DNA of 5,822 nt from CAWUKT01 sp963923035 (GTDB taxonomy: Bacteria; Bacteroidota; Bacteroidia; J057; JADKCL01), in NCBI GenBank assembly GCA_963923035.1, contig CAWUKT010000155.1:1-5822 (forward strand), read 5' to 3'. The position numbers and the translations under genes are program-made. Shown here one piece after another: positions 1-5,822 of this stretch (positions are counted from its first letter, which is position 1; the number at the start of each line of letters is the position of its first letter). The notes beneath the pieces are model-generated. The model searched no databases. It saw nothing but the letters and a program-made list of their open reading frames with translations, and was not told where the DNA came from.

Positions 1-101
1 GAACTCTTTTTCAACAACGAAATCGAGAATGACTATTTTTCAGACACTACCTAGTCAAAGAGCCAGGAACTAGCACCTTTCGTGTCTTATATTTTGAACC
101 G

Positions 102-3100
102 CTATGGATTCGCTTGCAGGTACTCTACAAGTGCTTTTAGTGCATCATATTCTTCCTTGGTAATGGTGATTTGCCGCCTGCTGGATACGGAAGCGGTCAG
201 ATACTTGACTTTGCTTTTCTCCCCCATACCATCACCGTTCATAAATGTTTCAAGGTCATCCTTAAAACTATCATCTGTCTGTGCATTTGGCAGCCGTCCA
301 TGAAGGGCCATCAGGTCCTGACAGACTTGCGGACGATTTCCACTGCTTGTTATGATTTCGGTTGAATAACCATTCAAATCATCCGGGACTAACTCTTCAA
401 AGAAATCAAAGTTCTTATTCACGAACAGCTTGTACCCAGGAACTTGATTGGCACCATAGGCATCCTGACTAATCCTTTGCACATTTGCCACCACTGCTTC
501 CACCGCATTTTTTGCAATTTTCTGGCTAAACAATACTTCCTCGTCCCGATCTGAATTAGCTGTAACGCTAGTTGCACTGGACTTTTGATCATCCGAATTC
601 ACTTCAATGGCTAGGATAGCAGCCTTGGTAGCTGGATCGGTCATATCGTAAATGGGGTTACTTTGACTAAGAGAACCTGCAATACTCACTTGAATGACGG
701 GCCTCCAATCTTTTACCTTTCGGACTTTACCGTCATCAATAGTAGCTTTGTTCCAATGCTTGGAGGCATATAAACTTGCCCGTTCTTTAGACTTGGTCAT
801 GGAAACATACCTCCCGTAGGGTTTTCCAATATGTTTCAGGATTCCTTTTGAGTTATGATCCAGGTCTACTGTTACGTTGAATGGCCCTTCAACTGGATCT
901 CTCAAATTAGTGATCCAGTTGGCTTCATTGTCGCCGAGTTGGGCTAAGGTATGGTTGAATAATGCCCGGTAGACGGTTCCAGATAGATTGTTGGATCCAT
1001 TCTCATAAATGCGAACGGCATCATCATAGGCTACCGTCTGATTGACTCCGGCAAAATCAATTGTCTTCTGGTCATTGGCGTCCCAGCCAGTTCCGTAGGC
1101 ATTGTTGCCATCCCCTCGTACTGTCCTCGGAGCCGCAGGTGCTTTTCTTTTGCCGCTGGCCGTCCACTCCCAATAAAAATAATTTTCTTCATTCTCTAAG
1201 CCATAAGTGGGAATCCCATTGGTCCGTTCACCAGCGACCAATTGCAACGACTTGAAGACTTTGTGCTTCTCCATGATATGCGCTGCCATGCCCCGTAGGC
1301 CGCTTTCTGTCAATTCTCCCGCCGCATAGCGGTCGTACATTTGGTACAGCTCCAACAAGCCGCTCATTACCCGGGCAATCTTGATCTTCCGGTCCTTATT
1401 GGAGAGCTGGGTTTCTTCAGAATAGGTGGGGGCGGTGAAATCCTGTTGATCCGCTGCTTCTACCTCATTGTCGATTTCGCCATCAATGGCGGTCGTAAGC
1501 GATCCAATCACCGAATCTAATCGGCCTTCATCGTAAGAATCGTACTCATCCGATTGCTCGGTTTCGGAGGGGGAAATACCAAAGTCATAGCTGGTCACGC
1601 TGGCCGGTCGGGTTTGCATGTTCTCGATCATGTCCTCCACGCTGTTCAGGTGGAAAATATGGTCTCGGCCTTCCGGAGGTCCGAAGCTGAATTTACTGTC
1701 GTGGGCATCGGTATTGTAGCCCATTTCCAGCGCTATATCGCCGATCGGGAACTTCATTCCGCCTAGGTCAATCTCCACCTTGGAAACGCTGTCATGGCGG
1801 AGGAAATGTTTGATTTTGTTCTCGGCGTAGAACGTCCCATCCAGATCCACCGTCAGTTCCTGGCTGAGGTCCGCTACGATCTGGAAGTGGGGATGGAAGC
1901 CATTTTCATCCAATTGCACGTGGATATCGGCATTCGCGCTGGCATCTCCGTCTATGGTCGCGGACAAGGTGGCCTCCACGACAATCTTCCCACTCTGGGT
2001 GAGGACATGCTCCACCAAACCGAGTCCCAACGTTCCTCCCAACCTTACATGATCATGCATGTCCAGCTCCCCTTCCATATCGAGGGAACTGCCAATGCCG
2101 TATTTGTTGCCGGGCTTGGCGTAGGTGCCGGATATTTTGCCATTGCGCAGCTTGACCGCAATGGGGTCATACGAAAACTCCAATCCCGCGAAGAGATTCG
2201 CAGAGACATCGGCCACGAGAGGTATCCCAAAGTCAATGATCGGGAAATTCTGTTCCAGGCTCCAGCTTCCACCCGGGCTTTCGGTCAGGGTGATTTCATT
2301 CTGTTGTTCCAAGGACAAACGCAGGGCATAATCCCCCTCTGAATCCAGGATTCCGTCGGCACTGGCCGTCAGGTTTTCATTGATGGGAACAGTACCGGAG
2401 GCAATCCCCGCCCAACTGAGCGAATCGGTATTCCCAGGCTCAATGGTACTGAGATCAGGGGCCGTCGGTGCTGCGATGTCCTCGTCGACCTGGCCGGCGG
2501 AGGAGTTCAGTCCCAAGGAAGCCACTTTGGAGCTGACCTCGTTGTTGACCCAACTGGTCGGGCCAAAGAAGAGGTCCACCTCGGCATTCAGGCGGTCGGT
2601 ATTGATCATGCCGGCTCCTTCACCGGCAATCCCGGTCACGCCATTCGTATTGTAGTAGACATTGATGTATCCGGACACATCGCCGAAGGCCACATCTACG
2701 GAAGCACTGCCGTAGAGGTCCTGGCCGTCGTAACCCAATTCAATGGCTCCCGAAATGCCATTCCCCAAATGGATAGCGAGGTTGCCGTCGAATACGAATT
2801 CCCAACCTACATAGCCCATGTTGATGGTTCCCTGGACGTACTCGCCAATCTGGATCGGCAGGCTCTGCAACTCGAAATCCAGGGCACCATCCTGGTAACT
2901 GTTCGCCAGGGAAATGCCCCCCGCGCTGATGTCCCCAAGGCCAAAGTCAATTCCGCCCAGGGAGAACCCAGCTTGCTGCAGGGTGGTGTCGAGGTTGTCG
3001 TTTTTAAGCGCGATTTCCGTGCCGGAGATCCGGGTTTCGGCGGTGATGACCGGGGTGCTGTTGCTGATTTCAACCCGCACGCCGAAATCGAGGAAGGTGC

Positions 3101-5336
3101 CGAAGACCTCGGTCATCGGATGGTCGACGGCCTTGATGAAGACATTGGCATTGGGATGGGATTGGAAGCCATCGCCATTGGAGATGATCGGAATCTCGAC
3201 CCCGGACTCAAAGCGGCTGCCCAAGGTAATGGGGACCGCAACGCCCGTAGCTCCCGCGCTGGTGATCTGGGCGGCCTCCGCCTCGCTGACAGAGAAGGTC
3301 CCGGTCAGCAGATTGACTTCGGCAATGGTGCCGTCCAACCCTTCGTGTTCCTGCTCATCCAATACGGTATCGTCGTCCGTGGAATGGCCATCGTGATCCT
3401 CCCCGGCCTCGTGGTGGATGAGGTCTTGTCCATCTCCCGAGTGGAAGGTATCGGTCCCCGCATCGCCAATCAGGATATCATCACCACCACCTCCGATGAT
3501 GAGGTCGTTGCCACCACCACCTTCGATCCGGTCATCGCCTTCGCCTCCGACCAGAATGTCCATGCCTCCGGTTCCTTCCAACAGTCCACCTTCAGCACCC
3601 ACCACCCGAACGGTATAATCCGAGAAATTATTGGGGTCGCTGATGCCATTGTCGAGCAGGAAATCAAAAATGAGGTCGGCAATGTCATAGGACAGGCTGT
3701 GCTCCGCCTTTATTTTATCCCGGAAAGTGACCCGCAGCGCCCGGTTCCCTTCTCCCACTGCCGTTCCCAGATCGGTTTGCATTGTGGTCATTCCTTCCTT
3801 CAAACCACTGAGGGCGCTCATCGTGGTCAAAAACATATCCCCCTCTTCATAGGTCAGTCCAATGGCGGAGGATGCAGACATGATAGCTTCGTAAGTAGTT
3901 TCCATCCCTCCGATCTTACCCAGAGCACCATCGACATTGGTGAGCAAAGCGGATTCCCAGTCTGAGACTTCGGGGGTGAGCTTCAACAGGGTCAGGCTAT
4001 TTTGGAAGGCCTGGTAATCGCTCTCGAAGGTTCGATAACCATAATACAAGGGCTGAAACATCATTTCAGCAAACATGATCCAATCGGGATGGTCGAATCC
4101 GTATCCGGTATAGGAATTGAGGTAATCCAGAATTTTGACCCGGGCATCGTTTAGGAACCATTCAAACTTATCCGAAAAAGAGCCCAGCGGCATGGCAGAA
4201 GTAAATCCATCCAACAGGCTCCATTTCATTTCCCCGAACTTTGACGTCCGATCCTCCTCCGCTCCTGTTTCCTGGCTGGCCTCTATCACTCCATCAATTT
4301 CGGCCGATGGTTCCATCTCCAGAGAGAGCAGGTACCCATATAAATCATCAGCCGCCGTCATGCTCATCCCCAGTTCTGTCAGCAGTTGCACAACGAATTG
4401 ATTCTTATCGGCTGATCCTTCGCCGAGGGGAGTGACGACTGCCCCCTGATCGACGAATGGCCCAACTGTTTCCTGAGTCCTACTCAAATCACCTTCCAGA
4501 TACCCCAATACTGTGGTCAAGGGTTGCAGGTCGAAATGATTTTCAAAGTAATCCAGGAACACGACGATTTCATCCAATCCATTCGCAATGTAGAGCAAGA
4601 CCCCGGCGTGCCCCAGCCCTTCGTGGGCCTTTTGGTAAGCCTCCGCCATAGCGGTATTGATGGCCGTAGTATCCGAACTGCTGAGCGGTTCCTCGCTCTT
4701 GGGAGGACTCGCCAGCGAGGCCACAATCCCGTTGACCGTTTGGAGATGATTCAGTGTGGCTGTCCGGGCACTCTCCAGCTTGTTGGTAGAATCAATGAAG
4801 ATGTTCAATATCTCAGGCCTTGTCTCCATCTGAGAAATGGCTTCGTCAATTCCGGCAAACTCAGGGGGGCCGTAGAAGACAAGGTTACTCAGTTCACCTA
4901 GAAAGGGCTGCACCCCCGGGTATTGGGTATTGAAGGCATCCATTCCTATGGGACCGGAATAAGTATCCTCGGTAATGTCAATTATGATTACGTCTTCATC
5001 CCCGTATTCTCCGTCAATGATGATGTCATCTATGTCTCCGTAGCCCGGCAAATCGTCGACCAGAAAGGACTTCGAGTTGGCCTCCGTAGAGCGCTGCACC
5101 GGGGTATCATCTCCTCCCAAATTGAGCGGCGGGGGTGCAACAGGCGGGGCCCCGCCACCACCATCTCCCATGCCCCCTCCATCAAAGGGATGGTCACCAA
5201 AGCGAGATTCCGGTCCCTCCACTTGAGGGGAGCTTACTTCTTTGACGTTGTCATTTTGATTTTCCACGTTACTTCTTTTATCGTTGGCAATAGGGCATAG
5301 GGCTCCCATGAGGCGCTGAAATGGAAACCGATACAA
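102..5336 (-). CDS. Giant modular RTX protein with a C-terminal ADP-ribosyltransferase-like toxin domain
   Basis: Uninterrupted 1744-codon reading frame ending in TAG. Domains in order: disordered Gly/Pro leader (about 20-90); duplicated acidic motif (100-120); mainly helical region (about 150-560); RTX block (590-641); Asp/His-rich stretch (641-669); glycine-rich beta region (about 760-1230); acidic linker (about 1256-1300); helical pre-toxin segment (about 1310-1430); ADP-ribosyltransferase-like domain (about 1440-1610); tail with no recognised domain (1611-1744). I see no signal peptide or membrane segment, and only two cysteines (14 and 1672). The likely role is a secreted or injected toxin that transfers ADP-ribose from NAD+ to an unknown target; this is inferred from domain motifs. 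The start is uncertain: TTG at 5336 opens the longest frame, while ATG at 5309 (codon 10) is an equally plausible start. Neither has a Shine-Dalgarno sequence. The upstream frame stays open to a TGA at 5420-5418 without an ATG. GC drops sharply over the last third of the coding sequence. Confidence 0.93.
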   Translation of the reverse strand: MYRFPFQRLMGALCPIANDKRSNVENQNDNVKEVSSPQVEGPESRFGDHPFDGGGMGDGGGGAPPVAPPPLNLGGDDTPVQRSTEANSKSFLVDDLPGYGDIDDIIIDGEYGDEDVIIIDITEDTYSGPIGMDAFNTQYPGVQPFLGELSNLVFYGPPEFAGIDEAISQMETRPEILNIFIDSTNKLESARTATLNHLQTVNGIVASLASPPKSEEPLSSSDTTAINTAMAEAYQKAHEGLGHAGVLLYIANGLDEIVVFLDYFENHFDLQPLTTVLGYLEGDLSRTQETVGPFVDQGAVVTPLGEGSADKNQFVVQLLTELGMSMTAADDLYGYLLSLEMEPSAEIDGVIEASQETGAEEDRTSKFGEMKWSLLDGFTSAMPLGSFSDKFEWFLNDARVKILDYLNSYTGYGFDHPDWIMFAEMMFQPLYYGYRTFESDYQAFQNSLTLLKLTPEVSDWESALLTNVDGALGKIGGMETTYEAIMSASSAIGLTYEEGDMFLTTMSALSGLKEGMTTMQTDLGTAVGEGNRALRVTFRDKIKAEHSLSYDIADLIFDFLLDNGISDPNNFSDYTVRVVGAEGGLLEGTGGMDILVGGEGDDRIEGGGGNDLIIGGGGDDILIGDAGTDTFHSGDGQDLIHHEAGEDHDGHSTDDDTVLDEQEHEGLDGTIAEVNLLTGTFSVSEAEAAQITSAGATGVAVPITLGSRFESGVEIPIISNGDGFQSHPNANVFIKAVDHPMTEVFGTFLDFGVRVEISNSTPVITAETRISGTEIALKNDNLDTTLQQAGFSLGGIDFGLGDISAGGISLANSYQDGALDFELQSLPIQIGEYVQGTINMGYVGWEFVFDGNLAIHLGNGISGAIELGYDGQDLYGSASVDVAFGDVSGYINVYYNTNGVTGIAGEGAGMINTDRLNAEVDLFFGPTSWVNNEVSSKVASLGLNSSAGQVDEDIAAPTAPDLSTIEPGNTDSLSWAGIASGTVPINENLTASADGILDSEGDYALRLSLEQQNEITLTESPGGSWSLEQNFPIIDFGIPLVADVSANLFAGLEFSYDPIAVKLRNGKISGTYAKPGNKYGIGSSLDMEGELDMHDHVRLGGTLGLGLVEHVLTQSGKIVVEATLSATIDGDASANADIHVQLDENGFHPHFQIVADLSQELTVDLDGTFYAENKIKHFLRHDSVSKVEIDLGGMKFPIGDIALEMGYNTDAHDSKFSFGPPEGRDHIFHLNSVEDMIENMQTRPASVTSYDFGISPSETEQSDEYDSYDEGRLDSVIGSLTTAIDGEIDNEVEAADQQDFTAPTYSEETQLSNKDRKIKIARVMSGLLELYQMYDRYAAGELTESGLRGMAAHIMEKHKVFKSLQLVAGERTNGIPTYGLENEENYFYWEWTASGKRKAPAAPRTVRGDGNNAYGTGWDANDQKTIDFAGVNQTVAYDDAVRIYENGSNNLSGTVYRALFNHTLAQLGDNEANWITNLRDPVEGPFNVTVDLDHNSKGILKHIGKPYGRYVSMTKSKERASLYASKHWNKATIDDGKVRKVKDWRPVIQVSIAGSLSQSNPIYDMTDPATKAAILAIEVNSDDQKSSATSVTANSDRDEEVLFSQKIAKNAVEAVVANVQRISQDAYGANQVPGYKLFVNKNFDFFEELVPDDLNGYSTEIITSSGNRPQVCQDLMALHGRLPNAQTDDSFKDDLETFMNGDGMGEKSKVKYLTASVSSRRQITITKEEYDALKALVEYLQANP
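105..506 (-). other. C-terminal extension beyond the ADP-ribosyltransferase fold, residues 1611-1744
   Basis: This is a tail of 134 residues after the catalytic-glutamate strand. It has a helix-like start (NAVEAVVANVQRI), an aromatic acidic patch (FVNKNFDFFEEL) and a charged helical end (TKEEYDALKALVEYLQANP). It contains the second of the protein's two cysteines (C1672). It does not look like a type IX sorting domain or a type I secretion signal. It may cap the toxin domain, help recognise the target or act as a separate small domain. I do not recognise it. Confidence 0.4.
507..1019 (-). other. ADP-ribosyltransferase-like catalytic domain (R-S-E type), residues about 1440-1610
   Basis: Three separated elements match the R-S-E class of ADP-ribosyltransferases, the cholera-toxin-like group. 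The first is a beta strand with the NAD-binding arginine, GTVYRALF, with R1457. The second is an STS-like strand followed by an alanine-rich helix, YVSMTKSKERASLYA, with S1512, T1514 and S1516. The third is a catalytic-glutamate strand, DEEVLF, where E1600 directly precedes the hydrophobic Val-Leu-Phe. The spacings (55 residues from R to S, 88 from S to E) are reasonable for the fold. Between the second and third elements, RPVIQVSI and PIYDM look like core strand sequence. The position two before the glutamate is Asp (D1598) rather than the usual Glu or Gln, which may affect which residue is modified. The motif order is seen directly; activity and target are inferred. It could instead be an inactive relative. 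Confidence 0.72.
1647..3056 (-). other. Long glycine-rich beta region, residues about 761-1230
   Basis: Alternating polar and hydrophobic residues with regular glycines continue for about 470 residues, for example ISGAIELGYDGQDLYGSASV (861-880) and VSGYINVYYNTNGVTGIAGE (887-906). A Pro/Thr-rich break near 956-970 divides it into two halves. The pattern suggests a beta-solenoid, beta-sandwich array or beta-barrel-like stalk. Because no signal peptide is seen and the strands are irregular, I do not call it an outer-membrane autotransporter. Family unknown. The underlying DNA is the most GC-rich of the gene (about 63% in 2461-2580 by hand count). Confidence 0.45.
3414..3569 (-). repeat. RTX nonapeptide repeats, residues 590-641
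   Basis: About five or six tandem nine-residue units of the GGxGxDxUx type are visible: a degenerate first unit, then GGEGDDRIE, GGGGNDLII, GGGGDDILI, GDAGTDTFH and SGDGQDLIH. In known RTX proteins such units form a calcium-binding parallel beta-roll that folds outside the cell when calcium is present. The block is short and lies one third of the way along the protein, not near the C terminus as in typical type I secretion substrates. It is followed by an Asp/His-rich stretch (641-669) that could add metal binding. On the plus strand it appears as a Thr/Ser/Pro-rich shadow frame that is not a gene. Confidence 0.93.
3657..4889 (-). other. Mainly helical region, residues about 150-560
   Basis: This part is rich in Ala, Leu, Glu and Met, with heptad-like stretches such as those around residues 185-210, 228-262 and 477-530. 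Aromatic patches (WFLNDARVKILDYLNSY, near 393-409) lie between them. No catalytic motif or named family is recognised. It lies between the leader and the RTX block, so it may be a structural or delivery body. The assignment rests on composition only. Confidence 0.4.
4977..5039 (-). repeat. Two-copy acidic motif GDxDxIIID, residues 100-120
   Basis: GDIDDIIID (100-108) and GDEDVIIID (112-120) are two nine-residue units 12 residues apart, joined by GEY. Both pair an Asp-rich start with three isoleucines and a closing Asp, so alternating acidic and beta-branched residues suggest a small hairpin or metal-binding edge. I do not recognise it as a named domain. The duplication is directly visible in the protein. 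Confidence 0.6.
5067..5216 (-). other. Disordered Gly/Pro leader with PPPLNL and TPVQRS motifs, residues 41-90
   Basis: Residues 41-90 are low in complexity. A run of glycines (53-62) leads into APPVAPPPLNL and then GGDDTPVQRS (about 74-83). There is no hydrophobic core, so it is not a Sec signal. From memory, similar leaders with a PF/PLQL-type phrase followed by PVQR occur in large proteins encoded with extracellular contractile injection systems (eCIS) of Bacteroidota, many of which carry a DUF4157 domain. No DUF4157 HExxH motif is seen here. A delivery or loading role is inference only. It could equally be a flexible linker. Confidence 0.45.
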
Positions 5337-5418
5337 AACAAGGGTGGATCGTACTACATCCGATCCTATTGGAGCAATAGAGGAATCAGGATACTCTTCT
5401 ACTAACTTAGAGCTACAT

Positions 5419-5450
5419 CAATTTAGGAGGTACATTTGCGGTTAACCAAA
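5419..5450 (-). promoter_or_regulatory. Candidate promoter of the toxin gene
   Basis: On the minus strand TTTG (5450-5447) is followed after 21 bases by TAAATTG (5425-5419), a near match to the Bacteroidota pattern TTTG then TAnnTTTG. The same place can be read as a weak sigma-70 pair, TTGGTT and TAAATT with 18 bases between. A GGTTAACC palindrome (5440-5447) lies within it. It would give a leader of roughly 75-105 bases to the two possible starts. Weak match, so only a candidate. Confidence 0.28.
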
Positions 5451-5454
5451 AAAA

Positions 5455-5487
5455 TGTTCCGAAGAGACTGTTTTTGTTCCGAAGAGA
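5455..5487 (-). repeat. Two 13-base direct repeats upstream of the toxin gene
   Basis: TCTCTTCGGAACA (minus-strand reading) occurs at 5487-5475 and again, identical, at 5467-5455, with a 20-base period, close to two helical turns. The pair lies between the terminator and the candidate promoter, directly upstream of the latter's first element. That position suits an activator or repressor operator, but no regulator is visible. The first copy overlaps the end of the terminator T run. Confidence 0.6.
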
Positions 5488-5525
5488 AAAAATATCTCCC
5501 AACAGGCCCTTTCCTGGGCCTGTTG
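5487..5525 (-). terminator. Rho-independent terminator for the upstream partial gene
   Basis: A perfect 10-base-pair stem, CAACAGGCCC with GGGCCTGTTG, closes a six-base loop (arms at 5500-5509 and 5516-5525). On the minus strand it is followed, after seven bases, by six Ts (5492-5487). The plus strand has no T run after the hairpin, so it acts leftward. It separates the partial gene at the right edge from the giant gene. Confidence 0.82.
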
Positions 5526-5625
5526 ATCCCCAAAAGACTTGGTGGTAGCGTGGTTTTTGCCAATCCAATTGATCCAGCGCCCTATCCATCCCGCCCAAGA
5601 AATAGCCCTAAAAGGTCAGCGCTAT

Positions 5626-5822
5626 TCATAAAGGATCGACATTTCCCGGATCCCGAGAGGAATGGATGTCAAATTCAGGGCGGACCTTCTGATCGGGAAT
5701 TTTGGCGAAATTGAGTGCTCGGCCTTCTCCCCCATGCAAACTAAAAGGGCTGGTAATAGTATAACCGATTCCGGTCACGGACCAACCGCGGTTACTCCTA
5801 GCACAACTGACTGAGGTCCCGG
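5626..5822 (-). CDS. 3' end of an unrecognised protein, cut by the window edge
   Basis: Reading the minus strand from the right edge, one frame is open for 64 codons and ends in TGA at 5628-5626. The visible C terminus includes SNRGWSVTGIGYTITSPF (9-26 of the visible part), then GGEGRALNFAKIPDQKVRPE, and ends in RDPGNVDPL. Composition is that of an ordinary protein, mixed beta and polar, with one Cys and no membrane segment. Its stop is followed about 100 bases later by a strong terminator in the same orientation, which supports a real gene ending here. Function is not recognisable from this fragment. It lies on the same strand as the toxin but is probably transcribed separately. Confidence 0.6.
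   Translation of the reverse strand, partial: GTSVSCARSNRGWSVTGIGYTITSPFSLHGGEGRALNFAKIPDQKVRPEFDIHSSRDPGNVDPL

Noticed and set aside
51..73. Inverted repeat CTAGT / ACTAG downstream of the giant gene
   Set aside because: A five-base stem with a 13-base loop and no T run on the minus strand. Not a supportable terminator; positions 1-101 hold nothing else I can defend.
2769..3965. Plus-strand open frame of 398 codons
   Set aside because: It is antisense to the glycine-rich and RTX part of the giant gene. Long shadow frames are expected opposite GC-rich coding sequence, and its product has low-information composition.
5295..5309. MGALC near the N terminus as a possible lipoprotein signal
   Set aside because: The residues before Cys (Gly-Ala-Leu) do not fit a lipobox and no hydrophobic stretch precedes them.
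5431..5438. TACATTTG on the plus strand, an exact match to the Bacteroidota TAnnTTTG element
   Set aside because: No TTTG partner lies at the right distance upstream, and no convincing plus-strand gene follows.
5601..5626. Inverted repeat AATAGC / GCTATT reaching the stop codon of the partial gene
   Set aside because: Only six base pairs with an interrupted inner stem and no T run. The hairpin at 5500-5525 is a far better terminator.
5436..5714. Plus-strand frame of 92 codons starting TTG, with AGGAGG at 5425-5430 five bases upstream
   Set aside because: The ribosome-binding-like sequence is good, but the product has no recognisable features. The frame runs through the minus-strand terminator hairpin and is antisense to the partial gene at the right edge. 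Most likely chance.

Overview
The window is dominated by one very large gene on the minus strand (about 5.2 kb, 1744 codons). A second minus-strand gene is cut off by the right edge, and a short control region lies between them. No RNA gene, CRISPR array, transposase or other mobile element is visible.

Organism: this can only be inferred. Candidate starts of the large gene lack a Shine-Dalgarno sequence, and a weak promoter-like pair (TTTG, 21 bases, TAAATTG) resembles the Bacteroidota type. The N-terminal leader, with PPPLNL followed by TPVQRS, recalls leaders I associate with large secreted or injected proteins of marine and gliding Bacteroidota (Saprospiraceae/Lewinella-like). I rate that assignment as plausible, not proven.

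Layout in the direction of transcription (right to left): 5822-5626 is the 3' end of an unrecognised gene. Positions 5525-5487 are a strong factor-independent terminator for it. Positions 5487-5455 are a pair of 13-base direct repeats, and 5450-5419 a weak promoter candidate. The giant gene runs from 5336 (TTG) or 5309 (ATG) to a TAG at 104-102. Positions 101-1 are downstream spacer with nothing certain in it.

The giant protein reads as a modular toxin. In order it has a disordered Gly/Pro leader, a short duplicated acidic motif, about 400 residues of mostly helical sequence, and a short RTX calcium-binding block. A long glycine-rich beta region (about 470 residues), an acidic linker and a helical pre-toxin segment follow. 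Next comes a domain with the three signature elements of an R-S-E ADP-ribosyltransferase (R1457, S1512-x-T1514, E1600), and then a 134-residue tail with no recognised domain. GC content falls from roughly 60% in sampled central segments to about 43% over the ADP-ribosyltransferase and tail. That fits a toxin module exchanged onto a conserved delivery body. No classical signal peptide, membrane segment or obvious type IX secretion C-terminal domain is seen, so delivery by a contractile injection system is an attractive but unproven idea.
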